A stretch of 39,660 bases of DNA, from the IMG/VR virus record IMGVR_UViG_3300043536_000055, positions 1 through 39,660 of that record; one strand, written 5' to 3'. The notes beneath the pieces were generated by a model that made no database searches, was not told the DNA's origin, and saw nothing but the letters and a program-made list of their open reading frames with translations. The DNA is from a virus. The position numbers and the translations under genes were made by a program. Below are positions 1 to 6,324 of the stretch, piece after piece; within the stretch, counting starts at the first letter, position 1, and every line of letters starts with the position of its first letter.

Positions 1-50
1 CTATTTCATGTTGTGGCTGTCGATAAAAAAGATTGCCCTTTCAAGTAGAT

Positions 51-127
51 GGCGGAGTAGCTCAGCTGGTTAGAGCAGCGGAATCATAATCCGTGTGTCG
101 GGGGTTCGAGTCCCTCCTCCGCTACCA
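51..127 (+). tRNA. tRNA-Met (anticodon CAT)
   Basis: A full cloverleaf can be folded. The acceptor stem pairs 51-57 with 117-123 (first pair G-T). The anticodon stem carries the 7-base loop ATCATAA, giving anticodon CAT. The T arm is 100-104/112-116 with loop TTCGAGT. The discriminator A is at 124 and an encoded CCA at 125-127. It resembles the elongator tRNA-Met of alphaproteobacteria; CAT could also mark a lysidine-modified tRNA-Ile2, which sequence alone does not exclude. It is the only host gene in the window, and the prophage integrase runs convergently into it, which marks it as the integration target. Confidence 0.95.
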
Positions 128-1703
128 GCTCCCCGCCCGAATGGTGCGCCATCTGGAACGGATCGAGCCCGAGCAGGCCGCCGAGTTCCCCGCGCACCAC
201 GATCCGGGGTGCGATCCCTCTTGCCGCCGGCTGGATGGTCACCGTCTCGATCATGGCGCGGATGGCATTGGCGGCCGCATCGACGCCCTGGGTTAACCCG
301 GCGTTAAGCGTCTCCTCGAGGCGCGCCAGGTCGGCAACGTAAGTTTCGACCGCGGCCGGGCGGAGCGCAATGACGGTCGGCGGGATCCCGAGTGCCGCCA
401 GCTCGGCCGCCAGCGCAGCCCTCCGCGCCCGCAGCGCCGGCAGGTGGACAGCCGCCTCGGCTTCCGTGATCCGCCCATCGATAATGGCCCTGACGGCGCG
501 CTCGAGCTGTCGATCGAGGGTAGCGAGCTCGCGCTCGAGCGCTTGGCGTCGGGTTTGCCCGCCGACGTCGCGCTTGCGCCGCTCCTCGTTATAGCAGCGC
601 ACGAAATAGGCCACCGCTTCCCGCGTGCCGAGCTCCTCGCGCAAGCCGCCGACCACCGTGCGCTCGATGTCGTCGAGATAGTAGGACCGGCGATTGGAGC
701 AGCTCGCCGCCTCGCGCATGCGCGTGCAGACGATGCGCGGGCGGCCGTGGTCGACGTCCTTTTTCGACATGCCGGCGCCGCAGGCGCCGCAGCGAAGGAG
801 CCCGGAGAGAATACGCTTCGGCGTCGCGCGCATATTGCGCGGCGCAACTGCCCGCTCTGCGCGCCGTCGCTGCACCTGGTCGAACAGGTCATCGTCGACG
901 ATGCGCAGATGCGGCGCATCGCTACGTTGCCATTCACTCTCCGGCAACGGCCGCGACAGCCGCTTGCCGGTCGCCGGATTCTTCACCATGCGCACGCGGT
1001 TCCAGACAAGCCGCCCGGCATAGAGCTCGTTCTGCAGGATCCCGCTCTTGCGTTTGTTGTGGCCGTTGATGGTCGAGGCGAGCCAGTAACTCTTGCGTGG
1101 AGCGGGGACGCCTTCGGCATTGAGCTGCGCCGCGATCGCGCGCGGTGCCCGGCCGTCGGCATATTCGCGGAAGATGCGGCGCACGATGCCGGCTTCCTGC
1201 GGTTCGATCTCAAGCTCGCCAGGCTTGCCGGCGATCGGCCGGTAGCCATAGGCCAGGCCGCCAGGATGGCGACCGTCGCGGATCACGCCCGCCATGCCGC
1301 GGCGAATCTTGACAACGAGATTTTTCAGAAACAACGCATTCATCGTGCCCTTGAGCCCGACGTGCATCTCGTTGATCAATCCGTCGCCGACCGTCTCGAT
1401 CGCCACGCCGGTGAAAGTCATCTGCTCGTAGAGTTTGGCGACGTCGCCGAGGTTGCGCGACAGGCGATCCAAGTCTTCCGCCACGATGACGTCGCACTCG
1501 CCGGCGGCCGCCAATGCCACCATGCGCAGATAGTCCGGGCGATTGACGATCGAAGCGCCGGAAATGGCGCGATCGGCAAAGATGCGGTCGATCTGATAAT
1601 CCTTCCGCGCGCAATAGGCGCGGTTGCCGGCGTGTTGATCGTCGATCGAGCGATCGTCTTGAAGGTCGCTAGAGAAACGCGCGTACAGGAAAGCGCGGGT
1701 CAT
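84..1703 (-). CDS. Large serine recombinase (phage integrase)
   Basis: This 539-residue protein would integrate and excise the phage. The N-terminal resolvase domain (about residues 4-150) has the motif YARFSS, with Ser11 as the expected nucleophile. The Recombinase domain (about 155-270) contains YGYRP and a basic loop. A zinc ribbon (about 300-345) has CGACG followed by two later Cys, and a coiled coil lies at about 380-435. This order is the usual large serine integrase layout. Oddly, the last 13 residues (VAEEGLEPPTHGL) are encoded by the antisense of the tRNA-Met gene, and the stop lies in the anticodon region. The start shares ATGA with the upstream 53-codon gene, so it is the last gene of the left operon. 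Confidence in the family is very high; the exact attachment core is inferred. Confidence 0.95.
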   Translation of the reverse strand: MTRAFLYARFSSDLQDDRSIDDQHAGNRAYCARKDYQIDRIFADRAISGASIVNRPDYLRMVALAAAGECDVIVAEDLDRLSRNLGDVAKLYEQMTFTGVAIETVGDGLINEMHVGLKGTMNALFLKNLVVKIRRGMAGVIRDGRHPGGLAYGYRPIAGKPGELEIEPQEAGIVRRIFREYADGRAPRAIAAQLNAEGVPAPRKSYWLASTINGHNKRKSGILQNELYAGRLVWNRVRMVKNPATGKRLSRPLPESEWQRSDAPHLRIVDDDLFDQVQRRRAERAVAPRNMRATPKRILSGLLRCGACGAGMSKKDVDHGRPRIVCTRMREAASCSNRRSYYLDDIERTVVGGLREELGTREAVAYFVRCYNEERRKRDVGGQTRRQALERELATLDRQLERAVRAIIDGRITEAEAAVHLPALRARRAALAAELAALGIPPTVIALRPAAVETYVADLARLEETLNAGLTQGVDAAANAIRAMIETVTIQPAARGIAPRIVVRGELGGLLGLDPFQMAHHSGGELVAEEGLEPPTHGL

Positions 1704-1861
1704 GGCCCGGCGGCACGGCGACGTTCTTCACCACGCCGATAGGCCGCATCGTATGCATCCTTCATCTCAGGAAACGGTAAGTCGTTGCGTTTTGGGTGCC
1801 GATGCCAGCCATCATCCTCGCCCCACGTTTCGGCCCACGTTATTTTCTCTGCATCTATCAT
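1700..1861 (-). CDS. Small charged phage protein (53 aa), unknown function
   Basis: The reading frame begins MIDAEKITWAETWGEDDGW and ends in an Arg-rich tail (RRGEERRRAAGP). It is supported by position: its start overlaps the stop of the 51-aa gene upstream (ATGA) and its stop overlaps the integrase start (ATGA), the same coupling seen throughout the operon. The N-terminal half is acidic with four Trp and the C-terminal half basic. I do not recognise a family. The place just before the integrase is where excisionase-type accessory proteins sit in some phages, but nothing in the sequence shows that role. Confidence 0.6.
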   Translation of the reverse strand: MIDAEKITWAETWGEDDGWHRHPKRNDLPFPEMKDAYDAAYRRGEERRRAAGP

Positions 1862-2013
1862 CGTTTAGCCTCTCGATCCCGATCCTCCCGCGCCACGGCG
1901 TCCCTGGCAAGGGCCTCGATGATGCGCTTGATTTCCGGGCGCAAGCCTTGTGGAGAAGCCCATAGCGGCGTATCGGGGCCGATCTGATCGCGTGAGGGCA
2001 GCGAACGGGTCAC
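1858..2013 (-). CDS. Small phage protein (51 aa), unknown function
   Basis: A GTG start at 2013 overlaps the stop of the winged-helix gene (GTGA), and the stop overlaps the start of the 53-aa gene (ATGA). The protein begins MTRSLPSRDQIGPDTPLW and ends in a highly charged helix (ARDAVAREDRDREAKR). No family is recognised. The two-sided overlap is the main evidence that it is translated. Confidence 0.5.
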   Translation of the reverse strand: MTRSLPSRDQIGPDTPLWASPQGLRPEIKRIIEALARDAVAREDRDREAKR

Positions 2014-2249
2014 GATCTTGGCTTCGCCCGCCAACGGAAATTCCGCCTAGTCGCGCCCGGCCGCTTATCGATCACGCCGTAGGCCGCCAGCTTCGAAAGC
2101 TTCGTCGACGTATTGTACGAGGTCATGCCGGTGCGCGTGGCGACCTCGGCGGAAGTAAGACCCTCCGGCTCGCCCGCGAGCGTGGCGAGGATGATGTCAG
2201 TGACCATGCTTATCCGGTTGACTCCCGAGGCTCTACATCTTGTGGTCAT
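2010..2249 (-). CDS. Small winged-helix DNA-binding protein
   Basis: The core (TDIILATLAGEPEGLTSAEV then ATRTGMTSYNTSTKLSKLAAYGVIDKR) reads as helix, helix-turn-helix and wing, like MarR/IclR-type small regulators, followed by a basic tail. The start chosen, 2249, shares ATGA with the stop of the 90-aa gene. A second ATG at 2207 would begin directly with the folded domain and may be the true start, because the first 14 codons lie in a junction repeat that is also found at 2603-2620. It probably regulates part of the left operon or excision; the target is unknown. Confidence 0.65.
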   Translation of the reverse strand: MTTRCRASGVNRISMVTDIILATLAGEPEGLTSAEVATRTGMTSYNTSTKLSKLAAYGVIDKRPGATRRNFRWRAKPRS

Positions 2250-2518
2250 AACGCCTTCGCTCCGGCGCTGTCGCGAAGCGCCTTCCAAGCGCGACCATCG
2301 CGGATCGCCTTAAATATTGGCCGAAGAATATCGAGGTCATAATTATCGACGCCGAGAACCTTCATTTTGGCGCGCGTAGTGAGGCCAGCGGCGCGCAATA
2401 TTTCTTCGGCGGCGACTTCTTCGCCCCAAACGCCAACCATCGTCGAGCACGCCACGGCTATCCCGCTCGCGAAGCCGCGCTCATGCCATAAATCCTGTTC
2501 TTTGGTGCGCCGCGCCAT
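2246..2518 (-). CDS. Phage protein of unknown function (90 aa)
   Basis: The protein begins MARRTKEQDLWHERGFASG and continues with helical, acidic sequence (WGEEVAAEEILRAAGLT, VLGVDNYDLDILRPIF). It looks like a compact, soluble, mostly helical protein of the kind conserved in rhizobial phages, with no catalytic motif that I can see. It sits between the methyltransferase and the winged-helix gene, and its stop overlaps the latter's start. It is separated from the methyltransferase by a 98-base gap holding the junction repeat and a perfect palindrome. Confidence 0.65.
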   Translation of the reverse strand: MARRTKEQDLWHERGFASGIAVACSTMVGVWGEEVAAEEILRAAGLTTRAKMKVLGVDNYDLDILRPIFKAIRDGRAWKALRDSAGAKAL

Positions 2519-2524
2519 TTTCGT

Positions 2525-2620
2525 TAATCCATCAACATCTAGTAGGTCTCAGCGTTTTTGTATGGCAACCGGATAAGCATGTATCCGGTTGTCTCACACA
2601 GCCCTACATCTTGTGGTCAT
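2525..2620. repeat. Junction repeat shared by three gene boundaries of the left operon
   Basis: The same pieces recur at three boundaries. TACATCTTGTGGTCATA occurs at 2233-2249 and 2604-2620. CCGGATAAGCATG occurs at 2569-2581 and 3708-3720, and in reverse at 2205-2217. A block with GGTCTCAGC just upstream of a start is at 2533-2560 and 3678-3705. At 3678-3737 the block can encode a 19-residue peptide (minus strand, MSEVTDMLIRPQMLRPTKC) that overlaps both neighbours; the copy near 2580 is broken by a stop. The copies surround the winged-helix, 90-aa and methyltransferase genes, so they mark module boundaries or regulatory linkers. Confidence 0.75.
2566..2591. promoter_or_regulatory. Perfect 26-bp inverted repeat (possible operator)
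   Basis: CAACCGGATA (2566-2575) and TATCCGGTTG (2582-2591) are perfect 10-bp arms around AGCATG. The site lies in the gap between the methyltransferase stop and the 90-aa gene. The half-site CAACCGGATA also occurs at 2211-2220 (reverse) just upstream of the alternative winged-helix start, and a CCGGATA half-site is at 3708-3714. The two-fold symmetry suits a dimeric regulator, perhaps the nearby winged-helix protein; that link is inference. Confidence 0.45.
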
Positions 2621-3684
2621 AGCCGCTCCGGGTGTGGAAACGGCTTTGTCCACATATCGAGCCAAGATTCCTGCTTTGGCGCGTCCGCGATTTGCAAGCA
2701 CGGCGGCGAATACCAAACGCATTCGCTGTCAGTTGTCTTGCCGCCAGAATAGGTCAGACGGCCACGCGACCATTCGACGGTTTCCCATCCCGGCAAGTCG
2801 TAATCGCCTTTGTGGCCGCATAGAGCGATCCGAAGGTGGCTATTGTCTCCGGCCCATGTTGCAACGGCATCGGCGACAGGCGATGAGGCCCCATAAAGCC
2901 GCTCATATGCCCGGTATGGCGGGTCGAGAAAGACGCCCGTTTCATCGCCGCCGAAGTGGTTATTGAGGCAGCGCGACCAATCGCCATGAACGATCCGAAC
3001 ACGCTCCAGCCGGTCAGCAATTCGCCGCAGCCAAGCCATCGCCGTTCGGCCACAGGAGGTCAGCAATTCGCTTTCGCCCCTCCCGGCGTCAACTGTGGCA
3101 TGGGGGATTTTGCCGATGGCCTGTACGCCCCTCCCGGCGTCACTGGCATGGGGGATTTTGCCGATGGCCTGTACGCCCATCCCGGCGTTACCGGCATGGG
3201 GGATTTGGCCGATGGCCTGTACGCCCATCCCGGCGTTACCGGCATGGGGGATTTGGCCGAACCAATCGCACCAGCCCGAACCTATCCAGCAGCATTGGCC
3301 CCACAGCCACCATCCCGCGACCTTGGCATCGCCGGGCCAATCTGGGTCTTGCATCGCCTCGCCGATGCGCTGGCGCTGCGCCATAAGCCAAACATGCCGC
3401 GCCCCAAGGTCGATGTGCGAGACGGGATAATCGGACCATTCCGCGACGGTCGCGGCTTGATGCTTTACCGCACGCCAGAAGTTTGCGATGAAGCCGCTGC
3501 CGTCGCCAATGACTTCAAGGGACGCCGGGTTCGGCGCGGCGAGTAGGACGGCGGCCGATCCACAAAAAGGTTCGATGTATTGCACCGGGTTGCCAAGCCG
3601 CGACCATATCTCAGTCGCGATTGATCGCTTGCCACCGAAGTAGGGAAATGGCGACAAAAGACATTTGGTTCCGCTCGTCAACAT
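2617..3684 (-). CDS. DNA adenine methyltransferase (D12 class, Dam-like) with internal tandem repeat
   Basis: This 355-residue protein would methylate the N6 of adenine in DNA, probably protecting phage DNA from restriction. Motif I is PFPYFGGKR (about residues 13-21), followed by the FCGS region. The catalytic DPPY is in VFLDPPYRAYERLYG in the second half. Between them, about residues 142-203, lie nearly four copies of a 16-residue unit (QIPHAGNAGMGVQAIG) that a minimal Dam enzyme lacks. The ATG at 3684 overlaps the end of a 19-codon frame in the junction repeat, and the stop overlaps an ATGA. The family call is certain; target site and repeat role are unknown. Confidence 0.93.
   Translation of the reverse strand: MLTSGTKCLLSPFPYFGGKRSIATEIWSRLGNPVQYIEPFCGSAAVLLAAPNPASLEVIGDGSGFIANFWRAVKHQAATVAEWSDYPVSHIDLGARHVWLMAQRQRIGEAMQDPDWPGDAKVAGWWLWGQCCWIGSGWCDWFGQIPHAGNAGMGVQAIGQIPHAGNAGMGVQAIGKIPHASDAGRGVQAIGKIPHATVDAGRGESELLTSCGRTAMAWLRRIADRLERVRIVHGDWSRCLNNHFGGDETGVFLDPPYRAYERLYGASSPVADAVATWAGDNSHLRIALCGHKGDYDLPGWETVEWSRGRLTYSGGKTTDSECVWYSPPCLQIADAPKQESWLDMWTKPFPHPERL
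3076..3260. repeat. 48-bp in-frame tandem repeat inside the methyltransferase gene
   Basis: Unit boundaries at GCCC(C/A)TCCCGGCGT give copies at 3076-3126 (51 bp, one extra codon), 3127-3174, 3175-3222 and a partial copy 3223-3260. Copies differ by a few bases. Each full unit is a multiple of three, so copy changes would lengthen or shorten the target-recognition part of the enzyme without breaking the frame. Confidence 0.92.
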
Positions 3685-3733
3685 TTAGTGGGTCTCAGCA
3701 TTTGTGGCCGGATAAGCATGTCAGTGACTTCGC

Positions 3734-4171
3734 TCATCTGTTTCGTTCCGCAATTGCCGAAAGAATGACCGCCCGCATGGCGACCAGGTCGCCGCGCTGC
3801 GCATAGAGCCGTTCACAGATCAGAAGCGGATTGATGCCGAGCTGATGCCAGAACAGATACTCGCCGCTCCGATGAAGCGCATCGCGATCTGTCTGATGGC
3901 AGCCGCGATCGAGCGGGAGCGCCCATCTATCGTCCGGCTTCTTCCCTATGCCGCCGCGCTTGTGGAAGGCGGCCGACGTGATCCTCACGTGGGCGGCTTC
4001 GCCGCACGGCTCCATCCCGCACTTAACGCACGGAAGCTGCCGCACCATCGCCAGATAGGATGCGTCACCGATCCGTTCCTGATGCGCAAACGGCGCGATG
4101 CTGATCGGATGCTTGAGCAAGCTACCGATCGGCGCGATGCGGGCGATGCGTTTGGGGAGTGGGCGGATCAT
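3734..4171 (-). CDS. DUF968/Ref-like HNH-type nuclease
   Basis: This roughly 145-residue protein carries CVKCGMEPCGEAAHVR, then RGGIGKKPDDRWALPL, then RGCHQTDRDALH. Paired Cys, a central His and a final CHxxxH-like segment are the pattern of the DUF968/YbcO/Ref group of phage HNH nucleases, which cut structured or single-stranded DNA in recombination or lysis-stage processing. The start at 4171 overlaps the stop of the upstream gene (TAATG); a more distal ATG at 4192 would run further into that gene. The family is likely, the exact substrate unknown. Confidence 0.75.
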   Translation of the reverse strand: MIRPLPKRIARIAPIGSLLKHPISIAPFAHQERIGDASYLAMVRQLPCVKCGMEPCGEAAHVRITSAAFHKRGGIGKKPDDRWALPLDRGCHQTDRDALHRSGEYLFWHQLGINPLLICERLYAQRGDLVAMRAVILSAIAERNR

Positions 4172-4551
4172 TATTGTGCCTGATAGGAGCAAATGAAAAT
4201 TGGCCGATCATCTGCGCGCGCTTCCATCGTCCTGGCGAAGGTGACGCGCCAGAGCTTCTCGTAAGGCTGCCCGTTGGCAATCGGCCATACGATCGCGACG
4301 CCATTGAGCGGCAATCCGTAATCGCGAAGCGTGGCAAGCGCGCCGAAACCGATCGCGTCGTCATCCCGCGCGATCAGGTCGATGGTCGGCTCGAAATAGG
4401 CGTGGCCTTTGCCGCCTTGGCATGACTGGCAGGTTTCAAAACCGCCGGCGTGCAGCACGCGCACGGCGAATCTGATGCCAGGATCAAGCTCTTGGTAGAA
4501 TGTTTCTGGCATCATCATATTGCGGAGCGGGGCCGGCTTCTTGGCGCGCAT
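4171..4551 (-). CDS. Phage protein of unknown function (126 aa)
   Basis: The sequence begins MRAKKPAPLRNMMMPETF and contains FETCQSCQGGKGHAYFEP, a CxxC pair that could bind metal or form part of a zinc knuckle, then IVWPIANGQPYEKLWRVTF. The TGATG overlap with the 37-aa membrane gene fixes the start at 4551. No family is recognised with confidence; it resembles small phage proteins found near replication or restriction-evasion genes. Confidence 0.7.
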   Translation of the reverse strand: MRAKKPAPLRNMMMPETFYQELDPGIRFAVRVLHAGGFETCQSCQGGKGHAYFEPTIDLIARDDDAIGFGALATLRDYGLPLNGVAIVWPIANGQPYEKLWRVTFARTMEARADDRPIFICSYQAQ

Positions 4552-4664
4552 CAATGCATCCCCGCTGCGATCGCCAGAATGAAGATGATCGAGCCCACGG
4601 TGGCGATCACGCCAAGCATCGTGAACAGCGAACTATGATTGCGAAGCGGCCTATTGGCGGGCAT
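4551..4664 (-). CDS. Small single-pass membrane protein (37 aa)
   Basis: The protein begins MPANRPLRNHSSLFTML, then has a hydrophobic helix of about 20 residues (GVIATVGSIIFILAIAAG). A basic N-terminus followed by one membrane segment suggests N-in orientation. It overlaps the 48-aa gene by 14 bases and the 126-aa gene by 1 base. Its function is unknown; it is the first of three tiny membrane proteins in a row. Confidence 0.55.
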   Translation of the reverse strand: MPANRPLRNHSSLFTMLGVIATVGSIIFILAIAAGMH

Positions 4665-4797
4665 AGCGTTCCCGGCTGCGATTGAAAGCGTCGTCGAGCT
4701 TGTGATCGGCTCGCGCTCCAGCGGCGACGCAGGCCATGATCACGGCGCCCAGGCAAGCGCCGACCGAAGCGCTGATGATGCAGAAGATAACGGTCAT
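4651..4797 (-). CDS. Small membrane protein with charged tail (48 aa)
   Basis: It starts MTVIFCIISASVGACLGAVI, a membrane helix or uncleaved signal anchor, followed by a soluble tail KLDDAFNRSRERYARQ. The ATG at 4797 overlaps the stop of the 36-aa gene (ATGA). The same frame stays open upstream as far as 5067, but that part lies antisense over other genes and is not needed. It is unknown; a membrane anchor with a short charged cytoplasmic or periplasmic tail. Confidence 0.55.
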   Translation of the reverse strand: MTVIFCIISASVGACLGAVIMACVAAGARADHKLDDAFNRSRERYARQ

Positions 4798-4904
4798 GGC
4801 GTCATTCCTTGCGTCACCAGCACGTGGATGATCTCGATCAGGTTTAGGGATATCGCCAGCATCAGGAAGCCGCCGATCAAGATGTTGGTAACGATCTCGC
4901 CCAT
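4794..4904 (-). CDS. Very small membrane protein (36 aa)
   Basis: MGEIVTNILIGGFLMLAISL then NLIEIIHVLVTQGMTP is almost entirely hydrophobic, one long membrane helix. It lies 3 bases after the stop of the 155-aa gene and overlaps the next gene by ATGA. No family is recognised. Position in the left operon and size would suit an inhibitor or superinfection-exclusion peptide, but this is only a possibility. Confidence 0.5.
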   Translation of the reverse strand: MGEIVTNILIGGFLMLAISLNLIEIIHVLVTQGMTP

Positions 4905-4907
4905 GAC

Positions 4908-5375
4908 CTAGCCCGCCGCCATGATGCGGCCGACGTCGGCGACCGTGCGTTCGAACGCCGCGTCGCGCTTCTCGACATGCAGCCGGTGATAGTGCGCATC
5001 CCGCGACAGCATTCCCATGTAATTGCCGACCGCCCGGGAACGAAACGTCGACCAGCCGCAGGTGCAATAGGCTCTGGCGACGCTGCCCGGCCGGCCGAAA
5101 TTGTAAGTGACGACGTGCATGCCGAGCTTGCGGGCGGTATCGAGTGCCAGCCGATCGGCGGTAAAGCGGCCCTTCGGCGTCAAGACGTGATAGCGGCCGT
5201 TATGATCGGCGTAGCCCATCCGGGCCAGCTCGTAGAAATTGCGTCCCCACGGTCCTGGCGTGCCCCGCTGGCGCAGTTCCGCCCGCACGGCCTCCGATAG
5301 CTCCGAGCGCCGCATCGCCAACAGGGCGAGCTGCTGGGGCTCAGTAAGAAGCTGTTGGTCAGTTAGGCCCATCAT
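4908..5375 (-). CDS. Phage protein with Cys/His C-terminus (155 aa), first gene of left operon
   Basis: The N-terminal part (MGLTDQQLLTEPQQLALLAM) is followed by a region resembling a winged helix (LARMGYADHNGRYHVLTPKG) and a C-terminal AYCTCGW...DAHYHRLHVEKR segment that may bind metal. The start chosen, 5375, has GGGAGAG 7 bases upstream; an ATG at 5381 is too close to it. This SD lies inside a hairpin (5383-5406), and two operator palindromes lie just upstream, so the gene is the promoter-proximal member of the repressed left operon. Function is unknown. Confidence 0.72.
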   Translation of the reverse strand: MMGLTDQQLLTEPQQLALLAMRRSELSEAVRAELRQRGTPGPWGRNFYELARMGYADHNGRYHVLTPKGRFTADRLALDTARKLGMHVVTYNFGRPGSVARAYCTCGWSTFRSRAVGNYMGMLSRDAHYHRLHVEKRDAAFERTVADVGRIMAAG

Positions 5376-5382
5376 GGGCATG

Positions 5383-5406
5383 CTCTCCCGCGTAAAGACG
5401 GGAGAG
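5383..5406 (-). promoter_or_regulatory. Hairpin enclosing the ribosome binding site of the first left-operon gene
   Basis: CTCTCCCG (5383-5390) and CGGGAGAG (5399-5406) form a perfect 8-bp stem with an 8-base loop. On the minus-strand transcript the 3' arm of the stem holds the Shine-Dalgarno GGGAGAG of the gene starting at 5375, so the folded form would block translation. It could also work as a leader hairpin near the start of the transcript. Confidence 0.5.
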
Positions 5407-5408
5407 AT

Positions 5409-5458
5409 GTTGCATATTACGCAACTGCTTTCAAGGACAATGTTGCATATTACGCAAC
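5409..5458 (-). promoter_or_regulatory. Left operator pair with probable leftward promoter
   Basis: Two identical 17-bp palindromes, GTTGCATATTACGCAAC, lie at 5409-5425 and 5442-5458, 33 bp apart (about three helical turns). Read on the minus strand, each centre contains TAATAT, a good -10 hexamer, with TTGTCC 15 bases upstream of the proximal one. A closely related palindrome sits at 6334-6350 by the Cro-like gene. This is the expected arrangement for a phage repressor blocking the leftward promoter by covering the -10 element. Confidence 0.72.
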
Positions 5459-5480
5459 GAAATTCTCGACAAGGGCAAAG

Positions 5481-5924
5481 CTATTTTAAGCCAACAATTC
5501 GCTTGACTGTCTCACATTTCATTGCGAACGCGCTGCATAAATCATTGATTGAAAGCCTATATTTCTTTTGGACTAAAGCCGCATCATCCCGCCATACCGT
5601 TACCCAACCGGCGTGTTCGTTAGGGGCCATTATCCCGGCTTGAGCCAGGGCACCTATTGATAGTCCCAAGACGAATGGATCAGATTTTTTTTGCTTTTGC
5701 TCATTTGCATCAAGAGCGCGGCTGACGCAATCTGTGAAGCCCGAATAGTCGGTGAGGTGGTGCAATCCGCAATCAAACGCGACGGCCTCGCCGCGCTTGA
5801 TCTCTGATCGCATCGTCGGTTGGGTACTTATTGGCGCATCGAGATTCGACGTTTGGGCAACGGCCAAATGCGTTAGTCCCACGCAGACGACGGCGCCGGT
5901 GGCGACGATCCAACAACAGTTCAT
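5481..5924 (-). CDS. Secreted/periplasmic protein, candidate lysogenic-conversion gene
   Basis: This 147-residue protein starts MNCCWIVATGAVVCVGLTHL and reaches VAQ, a typical signal peptide with a probable cleavage near residue 24. The mature part has four Cys (FDCGLHHL, TDCVSRAL, DLCSAF, MKCETV) that could form two disulphides. The start has GGAGAGG about 6 bases upstream. It lies 15 bases after the repressor gene on the same strand, so it can be expressed in the lysogen, as is common for conversion or exclusion genes. No family is recognised. Confidence 0.75.
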   Translation of the reverse strand: MNCCWIVATGAVVCVGLTHLAVAQTSNLDAPISTQPTMRSEIKRGEAVAFDCGLHHLTDYSGFTDCVSRALDANEQKQKKSDPFVLGLSIGALAQAGIMAPNEHAGWVTVWRDDAALVQKKYRLSINDLCSAFAMKCETVKRIVGLK

Positions 5925-5939
5925 TCGTCCTCTCCGTTC

Positions 5940-6266
5940 TTAGGCCGCGCTACGCTGCGGGAACGCCGCCTCAATTGTCCGCCGAATACGTTCCTGCTCA
6001 TCGATGGACCTTCCTCGCAATAGTCTGAACATCCAGTCTTGATCTGGGTGGCGAAAGAGCTCGGCCGGCTCCTCGCATTGAAAGAGTGCCGCTAGCCTGA
6101 GAATATTTTCTTCCGTGGGCAGGTGACCTTTAAACCAGCGTGAAACGTTGCTTTTGTCGATATCGAGTTCCCGCACGATATCGGCCTGCCGCATGCCACG
6201 CTTGGCCGCCCATTCGCGAATATAATGCAGCCTGAACGGCAGGGGCGGCGTGGTTTTTCTCGCCAT
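5940..6266 (-). CDS. Short HTH (XRE-type) phage repressor
   Basis: From the ATG at 6266 the protein has 108 residues (MARKTTPPLPFRLHYIREWA...). The helix-turn-helix is MRQADIVRELDIDKSNVSRWFKG, about residues 27-49, typical of Cro/CI-family domains. The C-terminus (FRLLRGRSIDEQERIRRTIE) is helical and probably dimerises. The LexA-like self-cleavage domain of lambda CI is absent, so induction must work differently. The frame stays open upstream to 6401, but that part crosses the operator and is unlikely to be coding. Divergent Cro-like gene and shared operators support the role. Confidence 0.8.
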   Translation of the reverse strand: MARKTTPPLPFRLHYIREWAAKRGMRQADIVRELDIDKSNVSRWFKGHLPTEENILRLAALFQCEEPAELFRHPDQDWMFRLLRGRSIDEQERIRRTIEAAFPQRSAA

Positions 6267-6324
6267 ACGCAACAGTACGCCCCACGAAGCTTGTGCGTCG
6301 TTAGCGAAGGATGCAACAAGCTGC

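Noticed and set aside
444-1742. A 432-codon plus-strand frame over the integrase gene
   Set aside because: It is the antisense of a complete serine integrase, shows no recognisable domain, and runs past the integrase start; the GC-rich code gives long shadow frames.
3076-3260. Possible CRISPR-like repeat
   Set aside because: Units are contiguous with no spacers, in frame with a methyltransferase, so it is a coding tandem repeat.
4651-5067. The 138-codon frame around the small membrane gene
   Set aside because: Only the last 48 codons from 4797 are needed; the upstream part overlaps two coupled genes antisense or in other frames.
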